Assembly (NCBI RefSeq): GCF_013393345.1
Contig: NZ_QJRF01000057.1
Span: forward strand, 97,214-161,213
Length of the DNA stretch: 64,000 bases
Reading direction: 5' to 3'
From: Pseudomonas taiwanensis
GTDB taxonomy: Bacteria; Pseudomonadota; Gammaproteobacteria; Pseudomonadales; Pseudomonadaceae
Shown: piece by piece, positions 43,218 to 52,114 of the stretch
Numbering within the stretch: position 1 is the stretch's first letter
Layout: every line of letters begins with the position of its first letter
Notes under the pieces: model-generated
The model's input: the letters and a program-made list of their open reading frames with translations, nothing else
The model's database searches: none
Told to the model about the DNA's origin: nothing
Program-made: the position numbers and the translations under genes

Positions 43218-43700
43218 TCAGCTACGTTCGAGAGCGCTGACCAGGTCGTGGAAGGCTTCACGGTTGGACTCGTTGAGCCCCATGAGAATGCGGTGGGCTT
43301 CCAGCACCTTGGTGCGGACGACATCCTCGGTCTGATCCTGCGGCGGCAAGTCTTCGAGGCATTCAGGGCAAGGCACTGGCGTCCCGACGATATTGAACAC
43401 CTGGTCGAATCCCATCGACTGCAGCAGTCGCGTGATGTCGGGATGGGTGGTCACTACCGTGGGCAACAGCCCCACCTTCTGCCGCGAAAGGATCGACAGC
43501 TTGGCCAACAGACCGAGCGTGGTGCTGTCGATGCTTTGGGTTTCGGTCAGATCGATCACGATCGCCGAGAAATTCAGCGCCGAGAAGATCTTTTCAATGG
43601 TCGCATCCAGGGCAGAACACAGGGTCAGGCGGATTTCTCCGACGAACTTCAGGACGAATGTCCCTTCCTGCTCGGCAAACTGGATTTTACCGGTACTCAT
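43218..43700 (-). CDS. rssC: STAS-domain anti-sigma factor antagonist
   Basis: A 160-residue protein. The STAS domain covers about residues 1-105, with the phospho-acceptor region IDLTETQSIDSTTLGLLAKLS. The C-terminal extension carries the cysteine pair PCPECL. It overlaps the rssB gene by 4 bp. In P. aeruginosa the neighbouring phosphatase-type response regulator (RssB) controls this antagonist's phosphorylation. The symbol rests on synteny. Confidence 0.85.
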   Translation of the reverse strand: MSTGKIQFAEQEGTFVLKFVGEIRLTLCSALDATIEKIFSALNFSAIVIDLTETQSIDSTTLGLLAKLSILSRQKVGLLPTVVTTHPDITRLLQSMGFDQVFNIVGTPVPCPECLEDLPPQDQTEDVVRTKVLEAHRILMGLNESNREAFHDLVSALERS

Positions 43701-44881
43701 GCAAGGTTCCTGCTCAACACCAGCAAGGCGATATCATCCGGCATCTCGCCCAGGCTGGCCAGCCCAAATACTTGTCGCAAGCCATCCAGACTGCCACCTG
43801 CCTCGCACACCATCTCTGGCAACGCGGCTTCTTTATCTTTGAGGGTATCCCCAGGCAAAAGGTCCAGGATCCCATCGGAGAGCAAGGTCAGGCTGAAAGA
43901 CGACGGCAGGTCGATGACCCGGTCATCATAGCTCGCCTCTTCGAACAACCCCACTGGCAAGCCCTTGCCGGCCAGGTAGGTGGCCTTGCCCTCGCTGTAG
44001 AGCACCGGCAGCGGCAGATGCCCGCCAATGCTGTAGGTCAGGTGGCCATTCTCCTCGTCGATCACACCACCCAGCATGGTCACGTGCTTGCCCAGCTTGG
44101 TGTTGATCAGGCCACGGTTGATGTGCCCCAGCACCTCGGAAGGCTTGAACTCGGGCAACATGCCATTGCGGCGGGACTCGTAGAGCAGGCGGGTCGTCAT
44201 GAACTTGAGCAGGACAGTCACGAATGCCGAGGAAGCCCCATGGCCCGACACGTCCGCCAGGTAGAACGCCACCCGGCGTTCATCCACGCGGAAGTAGTCG
44301 ACGAAGTCGCCGGAAAGGTACAGCGACGGAATGATCTGGTGGGCAAAACGCAGTCCATCCACTTCCCACGGCGTCACCGGCAGCATGTTCATCTGTACCT
44401 GACGCCCGGCGTTCTGGTCCTCCTGCAGCAAGTGCAGGCTGGCTTGCAGTTCGCGGTTGGCCGACTCCAGCTTCTCGCGGTAACGGCGGTTCTCGAGGCG
44501 CAGGACTGCGCGATCGAGGGCGCGGCGCACCGAGTGTTCGAGAACGGCCAGGTCTTCCAGGGGTTTGATCAGGTAATCGGCAGCCCCCAGGCGCAGGGCT
44601 TCGACCGCATCACTCATGACGCCGGCACCGGAGACCACAATAACCGGGGTTTCTGCTTCCAGTTCGGAAATGCGACGGATCAGCTCCAGGCCATCGACCT
44701 GAGGCATGCGCAGGTCGCAGATCACCAGATCTGGGCGTTCCTGCTCGAAAACCTGCAGCCCTTGCAAGCCGTTGCTGGCCTGCCGAACGCTGAATCCACT
44801 GTCTTCCAGATAGGCCGCGAGGCTTGCGCGTACTACCTCGTCGTCATCAATAATCAGCAGCTTGGCACTGGGATTGTGCAT
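43697..44881 (-). CDS. rssB: Response regulator with PP2C-type phosphatase domain
   Basis: A 394-residue protein: an N-terminal receiver (IIDDDEVVRASLAAYLE, phospho-Asp in LVICDLRMPQVDG, Lys in YLIKPLEDL), a coiled linker of about 40 residues, and a C-terminal SpoIIE/PP2C serine phosphatase (SGDFVDYFRVDERRVAFYLADVSGHGASSAF...PDDIALLVL). It would dephosphorylate the adjacent STAS protein. Order and architecture match P. aeruginosa RssB. Confidence 0.9.
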   Translation of the reverse strand: MHNPSAKLLIIDDDEVVRASLAAYLEDSGFSVRQASNGLQGLQVFEQERPDLVICDLRMPQVDGLELIRRISELEAETPVIVVSGAGVMSDAVEALRLGAADYLIKPLEDLAVLEHSVRRALDRAVLRLENRRYREKLESANRELQASLHLLQEDQNAGRQVQMNMLPVTPWEVDGLRFAHQIIPSLYLSGDFVDYFRVDERRVAFYLADVSGHGASSAFVTVLLKFMTTRLLYESRRNGMLPEFKPSEVLGHINRGLINTKLGKHVTMLGGVIDEENGHLTYSIGGHLPLPVLYSEGKATYLAGKGLPVGLFEEASYDDRVIDLPSSFSLTLLSDGILDLLPGDTLKDKEAALPEMVCEAGGSLDGLRQVFGLASLGEMPDDIALLVLSRNLA

Positions 44882-45097
44882 GGATTATCCAGGCAAACGG
44901 CGCCAGGGATGGGTTGTTGTAGCACCCGACCTAAGGCCCGAGCACGAGTACGGGGGTTCGCTTTACGGCGCAGACGGTACTCCCATCCGCAGGGCGATTC
45001 AAGCTTGCGCCGCGAGCCGAACTCTGCCTTTACACCCAAAATCGCTGGAAGTTATAAGGGGTTCGGCCCCCCTCCATGACGAGAAGAGGATCAGCGC

Positions 45098-45397
45098 GTG
45101 AGCCTGGACGACCGCAACTACAGCGAGAAGCGCGATTTCATAAGGATGCAGGTGCAGAGCAAAGCCATCCTGGAGCACGCCGGGCAACAGTACCCCGCCC
45201 ATTGCCTGGACCTTTCCAGCAGCGGCATGCAGCTCGAAGTGAGTGCCGAACTCAGCGTGGGCGATCGCGTTCGGGTACTCATTCCCTCCGAACACAATTC
45301 CCTCAAAGGACTGGAAGCCGACGCCGAAGTGGTTCGGATCGGCGAGGGCACGAAGGGTAGTCGCATCCTCGGGTTGGCCATCCAGGACTTGCGTTAG
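45098..45397 (+). CDS. PilZ-domain protein
   Basis: A 99-residue single PilZ domain, a likely cyclic-di-GMP receptor. The RxxxR box is in KRDFIRM and the second motif is DLSSSGMQLEVS. It starts with GTG, with AAGAGGA upstream. It is divergent from rssB and precedes a bidirectional terminator. Confidence 0.88.
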   Translation: MSLDDRNYSEKRDFIRMQVQSKAILEHAGQQYPAHCLDLSSSGMQLEVSAELSVGDRVRVLIPSEHNSLKGLEADAEVVRIGEGTKGSRILGLAIQDLR

Positions 45398-45416
45398 GTG
45401 CAACAGCCGGAAACGA

Positions 45417-45443
45417 AAAAGGCGACCCCAGGGTCGCCTTTTT
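45417..45443. terminator. Bidirectional terminator, PilZ gene / mlaA
   Basis: AAAAAGGCGACCC pairs with GGGTCGCCTTTTT across two bases between convergent genes. Confidence 0.92.
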
Positions 45444-45467
45444 CATGCCGCCGATTCTGGCCGAGAC

Positions 45468-46169
45468 TCAGAAATCGTCTTCGACTTCGCCGTCCTTCAC
45501 CTTGAACTCGCGGTTCTGCAGGTAGGCGTTGCGAATGAAGATGTATTTGTCGCCGCTGATCAGCTTTTCCGCGGACAGCAGGTTGGCGCGGGTATCCACC
45601 ACGTCGACGGCGCGGGTGACGTTGCGGGTCGGCACATGGTCGATGTAGGGGTACGGTTCAAGGAATCCGTCTGGAACCTTGCCGCCGGCATCGCGCACGG
45701 TGCTCGGGCCGAGGAACGGGATGACCAGGTACGGGCCGCTGCCGACGCCCCAATAGCCGAGGGTCTGGCCGAAGTCTTCATCGTTACGCTGCAGGCCCAT
45801 CTTCGTGGCCACGTCGAAGAAGCCCAGCACGCCGAAGGTGGTGTTGAACACCAGGCGGCTGGTGTCGACACCGGCGTTGTGGAACTTGGCCTGGAACAGG
45901 TCGTTGGCCAGGTTGCCGACATCACCGACGTTGTTGAAGACATTGTGGATGCCATCTTCGAGGAACTGCGGAGTCACGGCCTGATAGCCCTTGGCAACCG
46001 GTTTCAGCGCATAGGTGTCGAGGGTGTCGTTGAAGCGGAACATGGCGCGGTTGAAGCCCTCCCAGGGATCTTCCTCCGCGGCGTTCGCAGCGACTGGCAT
46101 TACAGTCAGCGCGACACAAGCCAGTACACGGCCCAGACGATCGAGCCACCGAGCGCCGATCAATTGCAT
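45468..46169 (-). CDS. mlaA: MlaA (VacJ) outer-membrane lipid-asymmetry lipoprotein
   Basis: A 233-residue protein with a signal sequence (VLACVALTVMPVAANAAEE) and the family motif DPWEGFNRAMFRFNDTLDTYALKPVAKGY, then YWGVGSGPYLVIPFLGPS. It removes mislocalised phospholipid from the outer leaflet with the Mla system. No canonical lipobox cysteine is seen at the cleavage site, so lipidation is uncertain. The start MQLIGARWL has GGAGAG upstream. Confidence 0.92.
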   Translation of the reverse strand: MQLIGARWLDRLGRVLACVALTVMPVAANAAEEDPWEGFNRAMFRFNDTLDTYALKPVAKGYQAVTPQFLEDGIHNVFNNVGDVGNLANDLFQAKFHNAGVDTSRLVFNTTFGVLGFFDVATKMGLQRNDEDFGQTLGYWGVGSGPYLVIPFLGPSTVRDAGGKVPDGFLEPYPYIDHVPTRNVTRAVDVVDTRANLLSAEKLISGDKYIFIRNAYLQNREFKVKDGEVEDDF

Positions 46170-46275
46170 TGCAGACTCTCCTTGAGAAAAGTAGTGTGGC
46201 GGCCCGCCGCCGCCCTGAAGAAGGCGCGCAGTATAAGGCCAACGCCTCGTTTGGACAGCATAGCGAACTGCTAGC

Positions 46276-46695
46276 ATGACTGAAAAAACCTTGCTTCATG
46301 TTGCTCACATCCCCGTTCGCTGGGGTGACATGGACAGCTACGGACACGTCAACAACACCCTTTACATCCAGTACCTGGAAGAAGCTCGGGTCGCCTGGTT
46401 CCAGAATCTGGGCATCGAGATGAACAACGTGCCGCAGGGCCCCGTCGTGCTGCAGACCCTGCATACCTACCTCAAGCCCGTGGTGCATCCGGCTACCGTG
46501 GTGATCGAGCTCTATGCCGGTGCCGTGGGCAACAGCAGCCTGGTGGTGGAGCACCGACTGAGCACGCTGGAAGACCCGGCGACGCTCTATGGTGAGGGCT
46601 ACTGCAAGTTGGTCTGGATCGATCATGCAACCGACAGGTCGGTACCGGTGCCAGATGACCTGCGCCTGGCCATGGGGGCAGGCAAGCGTCAGTAA
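46276..46695 (+). CDS. Acyl-CoA thioesterase (4HBT/hotdog)
   Basis: A 139-residue hotdog-fold thioesterase of the YbgC/4-hydroxybenzoyl-CoA type. The catalytic region is RWGDMDSYGHVNNTLYIQYLEEAR, with the conserved Asp. It is divergent from mlaA across about 100 bp. The physiological acyl-CoA is unknown. Confidence 0.9.
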   Translation: MTEKTLLHVAHIPVRWGDMDSYGHVNNTLYIQYLEEARVAWFQNLGIEMNNVPQGPVVLQTLHTYLKPVVHPATVVIELYAGAVGNSSLVVEHRLSTLEDPATLYGEGYCKLVWIDHATDRSVPVPDDLRLAMGAGKRQ

Positions 46696-46741
46696 CCTTG
46701 CTGTCATCCTGGCCAGCTAGCCTGCGCCAGACCTCGTCAGG

Positions 46742-47491
46742 ATGACGCAGATGCCCCAAAGCCAACCGCCCGCCTTCACCGCCCTCCTCTTTGGCCTTTC
46801 CGGCTGCCTGGTGGATTTCGGTGCCCGCACCCTGCCCCTGGCCCTGAGCCGGCTGCTCCCAGACTGCCCGCCTGGACGCCTGTTCGAAGCCGCCAGCCTT
46901 TCGCCAGGGGCCGCCCTCGACCATGCGTTGGGAGCGCCAGCCAGCGAAAAGCTGTACCAGGATTTCCAGCAACGGCTACTGGAGGCCGCCAAGGAGCATG
47001 CCGAAGCCGTCACTGGCCTCGACGAGCTGGCTGCCCTCGTGGATAGCAACGGAGTGCCCTGTGCCTGGCTCGACGAGCTACCCGCTCCAACCAGCTGGTG
47101 TCTGGCCGCGCCCCTCCCCGCCTGGGTGAAAGGCAGCGAAACCGATGGCGCGCGCCCCTGGCCGGCACCCGATAGTTGCTGGCAAGCGCTGGCAGGGCTT
47201 GGGGTTCCGCGCCTCGATGGCTGTGTGCTGGTGAGCGCCAATCCACGTCTCCTGGAGGCCGGGTTGAACGCCGGGCTCTGGACCATCGGTCTCGCGGCCA
47301 GCGGCCCCTTGTGCGGGCTGGCACCGGCGGACTGGCGAGCCCTTGATAGCGCAGAGCGCGATCGCCTGCGTGCCACCGCAACGCTGGAGTTGTATCGCCT
47401 CGGCGCCCATTCGGTGATCGACCACCTGGGCGAGTTGGCGCCCTGCCTCGCCGATCTCGCCTATCGGCGCGAGAAAGGCGAGAAACCCTGA
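46742..47491 (+). CDS. Degenerate HAD/phosphonatase-like protein
   Basis: A 249-residue protein with the phosphonoacetaldehyde hydrolase-like fold and late motif FGLSGCLVDFG...VLVSANPRLLEAGLNAGLWTIGLA. The HAD nucleophile motif (DxD) is replaced by GLS, so ordinary HAD phosphohydrolase chemistry is unlikely. It follows the thioesterase and precedes DUF4404 and queF, the order seen in P. aeruginosa. It may be a non-catalytic or binding relative. Confidence 0.75.
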   Translation: MTQMPQSQPPAFTALLFGLSGCLVDFGARTLPLALSRLLPDCPPGRLFEAASLSPGAALDHALGAPASEKLYQDFQQRLLEAAKEHAEAVTGLDELAALVDSNGVPCAWLDELPAPTSWCLAAPLPAWVKGSETDGARPWPAPDSCWQALAGLGVPRLDGCVLVSANPRLLEAGLNAGLWTIGLAASGPLCGLAPADWRALDSAERDRLRATATLELYRLGAHSVIDHLGELAPCLADLAYRREKGEKP

Positions 47492-47524
47492 CACTCGCAC
47501 TTTTGTTTCAGGCTTGATCCGAAT

Positions 47525-47545
47525 CAGGCAGGTCCGCCCTGCCTG
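47525..47545. terminator. Hairpin after HAD-like gene
   Basis: CAGGCAG and CTGCCTG pair across 7 bases. No T-tract follows, so termination is only possible. Confidence 0.4.
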
Positions 47546-47623
47546 GATTAATCTCTATGGCATGAGGGACCTTTGAATTCCTCAGAGGGTCCACTCCTGA
47601 GACATTCGCAAAGGGAGAAAGAC

Positions 47624-47887
47624 ATGCCTGAACGCCTGCAGCAGCAACTGCAACAACTGCGCGACCAGTTGGCCCAGGAACCGCCGCTGGATGCGGAGGA
47701 ACGCGCATCGCTGATCGAGTTGATGCAGGAAATCGAACTGCGCCTGGCACAGGATGCTGCCATGGCGCCGGACGCCAATCTGGTGGACGGCGTCAACCTG
47801 GCCGTCGAGCGCTTCGAAACTCGTCACCCCACCCTTGCCGGGACCTTGCGCAACATCATGCAAAGTCTCGCGAACATGGGTATCTAG
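47624..47887 (+). CDS. DUF4404 small coiled-coil protein
   Basis: An 87-residue acidic protein with an N-terminal glutamine/leucine-rich coiled coil (LQQQLQQLRDQLAQEPPLDAEERASLIELMQEIELRL) and a tail VDGVNLAVERFETRHPTLAGTLRNIMQSLANMGI. It matches the DUF4404 family common in Pseudomonas. The function is unknown. AAGGGAG precedes the ATG. Confidence 0.88.
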   Translation: MPERLQQQLQQLRDQLAQEPPLDAEERASLIELMQEIELRLAQDAAMAPDANLVDGVNLAVERFETRHPTLAGTLRNIMQSLANMGI

Positions 47888-47901
47888 CCCCACCACACAA
47901 C

Positions 47902-47928
47902 AAAACCCCGACTTCGCGTCGGGGTTTT
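47902..47928. terminator. Bidirectional terminator, DUF4404 gene / queF
   Basis: AAAACCCCGAC pairs with GTCGGGGTTTT across a 5-base loop between convergent genes. Confidence 0.92.
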
Positions 47929-47930
47929 CG

Positions 47931-48764
47931 TCACTGCCGCACCAGGCGGCGATTGTCAGTCTGCACCGGATGGGTGCTGCGATAAGGATTGATGTCCAGC
48001 CCGCCACGGCGCACATAACGCGCATGGACAGTCAGCATTTCCGGCTGCAGCAACCGCTTGAGGTCGAGGAAGATGCGCTCCACGCATTGTTCATGGAAGT
48101 CGGCGTGCTGGCGGAAGCTCACCAGGTAGGCCAGGAAGCTGGCGTGATCCAGCCGTTTCGATCCGCGATATTCCACCACCACCGTGCCCCAGTCCGGCTG
48201 GCCAGTGACCGGGCAGTTGGACTTCAGCAGATGACTGTGAAGCGCCTCGTCCGCCTGCTGACCAGCTTCGGCGCGCAGCAACTCGGGCTGCGGGTGTTCG
48301 TAACGGTCGACGGTGACATCCAGTTCGTCGATGCAGACACCCGGCGAAACCGCGACACCTTCGGCCTCCACTTCGACCAGGCTGCGCACCCTCACGGCAA
48401 CTGGAGCGCCCGCCGCCGCGCTCAAATCCCGCGCCAGCACCTGCTCAAGCTCGGAGGCGCTGGCAAAGACGGACTGGTTCAGCGAATTGAGGTACAGCTT
48501 GAACGATTTGGACTCGATGATATTGGGCGAATCGGCGGGGATGGCGAACTCGCTGATCGCCACGACCGGCTTGCCGGACGGCGTCAGCCACGACAGCTCG
48601 TAGCAGTTCCAGAAATCCACGCCCTGATACGGCAGGGTCGCGGCAGTCAGGCCCAGCTCGTTCCATTTGGTCACGCGGGAGATGGGAAACAGCAGCTCCG
48701 GGCTGTAGGTGCTGACGTACTCGCTGGATTTGCCCAGCGGTGAGTGTTCGGCGGGGTGTTGCAT
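47931..48764 (-). CDS. queF: NADPH-dependent 7-cyano-7-deazaguanine reductase
   Basis: A 277-residue type II QueF reducing preQ0 to preQ1 in queuosine synthesis. The tandem T-fold is seen as an N-terminal half with [11 protein letters not shown] and a C-terminal half with the active cysteine in [15 protein letters not shown] and the substrate-binding EQCVERIF. QueD of the same pathway lies 15 kb away at 63171. Confidence 0.95.
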   Translation of the reverse strand: MQHPAEHSPLGKSSEYVSTYSPELLFPISRVTKWNELGLTAATLPYQGVDFWNCYELSWLTPSGKPVVAISEFAIPADSPNIIESKSFKLYLNSLNQSVFASASELEQVLARDLSAAAGAPVAVRVRSLVEVEAEGVAVSPGVCIDELDVTVDRYEHPQPELLRAEAGQQADEALHSHLLKSNCPVTGQPDWGTVVVEYRGSKRLDHASFLAYLVSFRQHADFHEQCVERIFLDLKRLLQPEMLTVHARYVRRGGLDINPYRSTHPVQTDNRRLVRQ

Positions 48765-48929
48765 GGGCGGGTTGACCTGAAAGTGCGGAAATCGCGCAAT
48801 TGTATACAGCCGCGCGGTTGCTGAAAAATCCGCGGCACCAACGGTGCTTCTGCATTACAACTTTGTCAGTTTGCCCCCGCGCGCCCCAAAGGCGCGGTAT
48901 AACGCGGCAGCCCCAGCGACGAGCCCCCC

Positions 48930-49610
48930 ATGAAGCTACTGATAGTCGAAGACGAACCCAAGACCGGCCAGTTCCTGCGCCAGGGCATGAGCGAGGCCGG
49001 CCTGAACGCGGACCTCGTCACCAACGGGCTGGAAGGCCGCGATCTGGCACTTGCGGGGAGCTATGACCTGATCATCCTCGACGTGATGCTCCCCGGCCTC
49101 GACGGCTGGCAGGTACTGCGTAGCCTGCGCCAGGCCGGTCTGCAGGTGCCGGTGTTGTTCCTGACCGCGCGGGACGCGGTGGACGAGCGCGTCCACGGCC
49201 TGGAACTGGGCGCCGACGACTACCTGATCAAGCCCTTTGCCTTCGCCGAGCTCCTCGCCCGCGTGCGCACCCTGCTCCGCCGTGGCGCCAGCGCCCCGCA
49301 GGAAACCAGCCTGGAATTCGCCGACCTGCGCCTGGACTTGCTGAGTCGAAGGGTCGAGCGCAGTGGTCGGCGCATCGATCTGACGACCAAGGAGTTCGCC
49401 CTGTTGGAATTCTTCCTGCGCCGTCAGGGCGAAGTCCTGCCCAAGACGCTGATTGCAGCCGAAGTCTGGGACATGCATTTCGACAGTGACACCAACGTCA
49501 TCGAAGTCGCCGTCCGCCGGCTGCGGGCAAAGCTCGATGACGACTTCCCCACCAAGGTGATCCATACCGTGCGCGGCATGGGTTACGTGCTGGAGGCGCG
49601 CGAAGGCTGA
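48930..49610 (+). CDS. copR: Heavy-metal-type response regulator
   Basis: A 226-residue OmpR/PhoB-family regulator: receiver ([15 protein letters not shown], phospho-Asp in [14 protein letters not shown], Lys in YLIKPFAF) and a C-terminal winged helix ([28 protein letters not shown]...[14 protein letters not shown]). It has the length and motifs of CopR/CusR/IrlR proteins. Its stop overlaps the kinase start as TGATG. The symbol rests on synteny with P. aeruginosa copRS next to queF. Confidence 0.88.
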   Translation: MKLLIVEDEPKTGQFLRQGMSEAGLNADLVTNGLEGRDLALAGSYDLIILDVMLPGLDGWQVLRSLRQAGLQVPVLFLTARDAVDERVHGLELGADDYLIKPFAFAELLARVRTLLRRGASAPQETSLEFADLRLDLLSRRVERSGRRIDLTTKEFALLEFFLRRQGEVLPKTLIAAEVWDMHFDSDTNVIEVAVRRLRAKLDDDFPTKVIHTVRGMGYVLEAREG

Positions 49611-50962
49611 TGCGCGGACTCTCCCTCACCGCCCGCCTGGGCCTGCTCTTCGCCGCATGCACGGCCGCCGTTTCGCTGATTGCCGGTATCCTCTTCAGCC
49701 GCGCCAGCGAAGCGCACTTCGTCGAACTCGACCAGCAGTTGCTGGAAATCCGCATGACCGCGTTTCGCGCCCTGGTCAGCGATGTGAACACCCCTGAGGC
49801 ACTGGCGTCCCGGCTGGACGCCTTGCAGGCGGAATTGCGTCTGCATCCGGACCTTACCTTGCGCCTGGAGGGCCGCGACGGCCGTTACTGGTTCAACAGC
49901 GCGGACGGCCTGCGCGCACCGGGGCGTGACGGGCTACATGACTGGCAGCAGGATGGCATCGACTACCGGGTGTACAGCGCGCCCGTGCGACCAGATGCCC
50001 CGGACTCGCCACGCCTGTCGCTGGCGCTGGATATCACCCATCACCAGCATTTCCTCGAACGCATGCAGCGGCTGATCTGGCTCACCGTGGGACTTTCCGC
50101 CCTGGCCACGGCCCTGTTGGGCGCCTGGGCCGCACGTAGCGGCCTGCGCCCCTTGCACCGCATGGCCGAAGTGGCCGCCGGAGTGTCGGCCAGTTCTCTG
50201 ACCGCGCGGCTGGCGGACGATGAGGTCCCGCCGGAACTGGTGGAGCTGGTACGCGCCTTCAATGCCATGCTGGCGCGCCTGGAAGACACCTTCCAGCGGC
50301 TCTCGGCCTTCTCCGCCGATATCGCCCATGAGCTGCGTACACCGCTGTCCAACCTGCTGACGCAGACCCAGGTGATCCTCAGTCAGGATCGCCCGGCGGA
50401 TGAGTACCGCGAGACGCTGCATTCCAACCTGGAGGAGCTCCAGCGCCTGGCGCAGATGGTCAGCGACATGCTGTTCCTGGCGAAGGCCGAACACGGCTTG
50501 CTGGCCACCGACAGGAAGACACTGGACCTGGGCGGCGAACTGGACGCACTCCTGGACTACTTCAGCCCCCTCGCCGACGAGTCCCAGGTGACCTTGCATC
50601 GCCGTGGCACGGGACAACTGAATGCCGACCGGGAAATGCTGCGCCGCGCCCTTTCCAACCTGCTGGACAATGCCCTGCGCTTCACCCCGCAAGGCGGCCA
50701 CATCGAACTGGAAGTGGCCAGCGCCCCCAATGGACTGCGCCTGACCGTCGCCAACAGCGGTGAGGGCATTCCCCCTGAACTGCTGCCGCGCCTGTTCGAC
50801 CGATTCTTCCGTGCCGACCCCGCGCGAAAACGCGAGGGTCGCGAGCATGCCGGCCTCGGCCTGGCCATCACCCGCTCGATCGTGCGCGCCCACGGCGGCG
50901 AAATCCGCTGCGAATCCGCCAACGGCTGGACGCGCTTCATCCTCGAATTTCCCACCCCCTGA
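49610..50962 (+). CDS. copS: Heavy-metal sensor histidine kinase
   Basis: A 450-residue sensor kinase with two membrane segments around a periplasmic loop of about 130 residues, a HAMP domain and a kinase core. H-box: FSADIAHELRTPLSNLLTQ; N-box: LSNLLDNALRF; G-boxes: GEGIPPELLPRLFDRFFR and HAGLGLAI. It probably senses periplasmic copper or a related metal, with the overlapping response regulator. Confidence 0.88.
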   Translation: MRGLSLTARLGLLFAACTAAVSLIAGILFSRASEAHFVELDQQLLEIRMTAFRALVSDVNTPEALASRLDALQAELRLHPDLTLRLEGRDGRYWFNSADGLRAPGRDGLHDWQQDGIDYRVYSAPVRPDAPDSPRLSLALDITHHQHFLERMQRLIWLTVGLSALATALLGAWAARSGLRPLHRMAEVAAGVSASSLTARLADDEVPPELVELVRAFNAMLARLEDTFQRLSAFSADIAHELRTPLSNLLTQTQVILSQDRPADEYRETLHSNLEELQRLAQMVSDMLFLAKAEHGLLATDRKTLDLGGELDALLDYFSPLADESQVTLHRRGTGQLNADREMLRRALSNLLDNALRFTPQGGHIELEVASAPNGLRLTVANSGEGIPPELLPRLFDRFFRADPARKREGREHAGLGLAITRSIVRAHGGEIRCESANGWTRFILEFPTP

Positions 50963-50970
50963 AACGCAGA

Positions 50971-50992
50971 AGGCGCGCCATATGGCGCGCCT
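50971..50992. terminator. Palindrome between copS and uppP
   Basis: A perfect 22-bp palindrome, AGGCGCGCCAT/ATGGCGCGCCT, between convergent genes. It has no clear T-tract and may still end transcription in both directions. Confidence 0.5.
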
Positions 50993-51011
50993 CCCGGGTG
51001 CATCAGACCCA

Positions 51012-51842
51012 TCAGGGCTGTGCGGTAGTCCAGTCGATCAGCCCCAACTGCCAGGTCGCCAGGATCAGCAGGCCGAAGCCGATGCGGTACCAGGCGAACG
51101 CCGCGTAGCTGTGGCTGCCGATGAACTTCAGCAGGCTGCGCACGGCGATCATGGCGAAAATGAACGACACCACGGAGCCCAGGGCGAACACCGGCAGGTC
51201 GCTCGGCTGGAACAGGTCGCGATATTTGTAGCCCGAATAGACCGCCGCGCCGACCATGGTGGGCATGGCAAGGAAGAAGGAGAACTCGGTTGCCGCCTTG
51301 CGCGACAGGCCGAAGAGCAGGCCGCCGATGATGGTCGCGCCCGAGCGCGAAGTACCTGGAACCAGCGCCAGACACTGGGCACAGCCGACCTTGAGGGCGT
51401 GCTTCCAGGTCATTTCATCCACGGACTCGGCTTCAACACGATGCTGGCGCCGCTCTGCCCAGAGGATGACCACACCGCCGACCACCAGGGCCGACGCCAC
51501 CGTGATGGGGTTGAACAGGTAGTGGTGGATGATGTCGGAAAACGCCACACCCAGAATCACGGCCGGGAAGAAGGCCACCAGCAGGTTGAGGGTGAATCGC
51601 TGGGCGCTCCGCTGGGTCGGCAGGCCGACGACCACGTCGAGAATCTTGCGTCGGTACTCCCAGACCACGGCGAGGATGGCCGCGAGCTGGATGATGATGT
51701 TGAAAGCGATGGCCCGTTCACCGGTGAAACCCAGCAGGTCCGCGACCACGATCTGGTGGCCGGTGCTGGAGATCGGCAGGAACTCCGTCAGGCCTTCGAC
51801 AATCCCCAGAATGATGGCCTGCATGGCCGTCCACAAATCCAT
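51012..51842 (-). CDS. uppP: Undecaprenyl-diphosphatase
   Basis: A 276-residue integral membrane phosphatase recycling the peptidoglycan lipid carrier and giving bacitracin resistance. Both active-site motifs are present: [14 protein letters not shown] near the N-terminus and PGTSRSG in the second half. About eight hydrophobic segments are seen. Confidence 0.95.
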   Translation of the reverse strand: MDLWTAMQAIILGIVEGLTEFLPISSTGHQIVVADLLGFTGERAIAFNIIIQLAAILAVVWEYRRKILDVVVGLPTQRSAQRFTLNLLVAFFPAVILGVAFSDIIHHYLFNPITVASALVVGGVVILWAERRQHRVEAESVDEMTWKHALKVGCAQCLALVPGTSRSGATIIGGLLFGLSRKAATEFSFFLAMPTMVGAAVYSGYKYRDLFQPSDLPVFALGSVVSFIFAMIAVRSLLKFIGSHSYAAFAWYRIGFGLLILATWQLGLIDWTTAQP

Positions 51843-52085
51843 TGAAAATCTCCCCCCAAGGCGCGCTCTTCTGGCGCCCCTTTCATTACGTATGTGCAGG
51901 TAGCTGGTGCCGCAAGCGTGCGGTTCCGGCGATGAGACCGGGCACCTGCGTGCGGGTTCCGGGGACGAACGAGCCTTCAGCTTTGCCCCGAAGCGCCGAA
52001 ATGCTAACAGAGAGCCAAATAGAAATCGCGGCTAAAGCCTGATTGAAATCCGCTACGCGGACTGCTCTGCTCCAGACTCGAAACC

Positions 52086-52097
52086 AATAACAAGAAA
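52086..52097 (+). promoter_or_regulatory. Hfq/Crc-type A-rich site before chemoreceptor
   Basis: AATAACAAGAAA fits AANAANAA and lies just before the CAGGAG ribosome site of the chemoreceptor at 52115, the only clear such motif seen in the conserved right half. Confidence 0.5.
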
Positions 52098-52114
52098 CCA
52101 GGAGTTCCCGCCCC

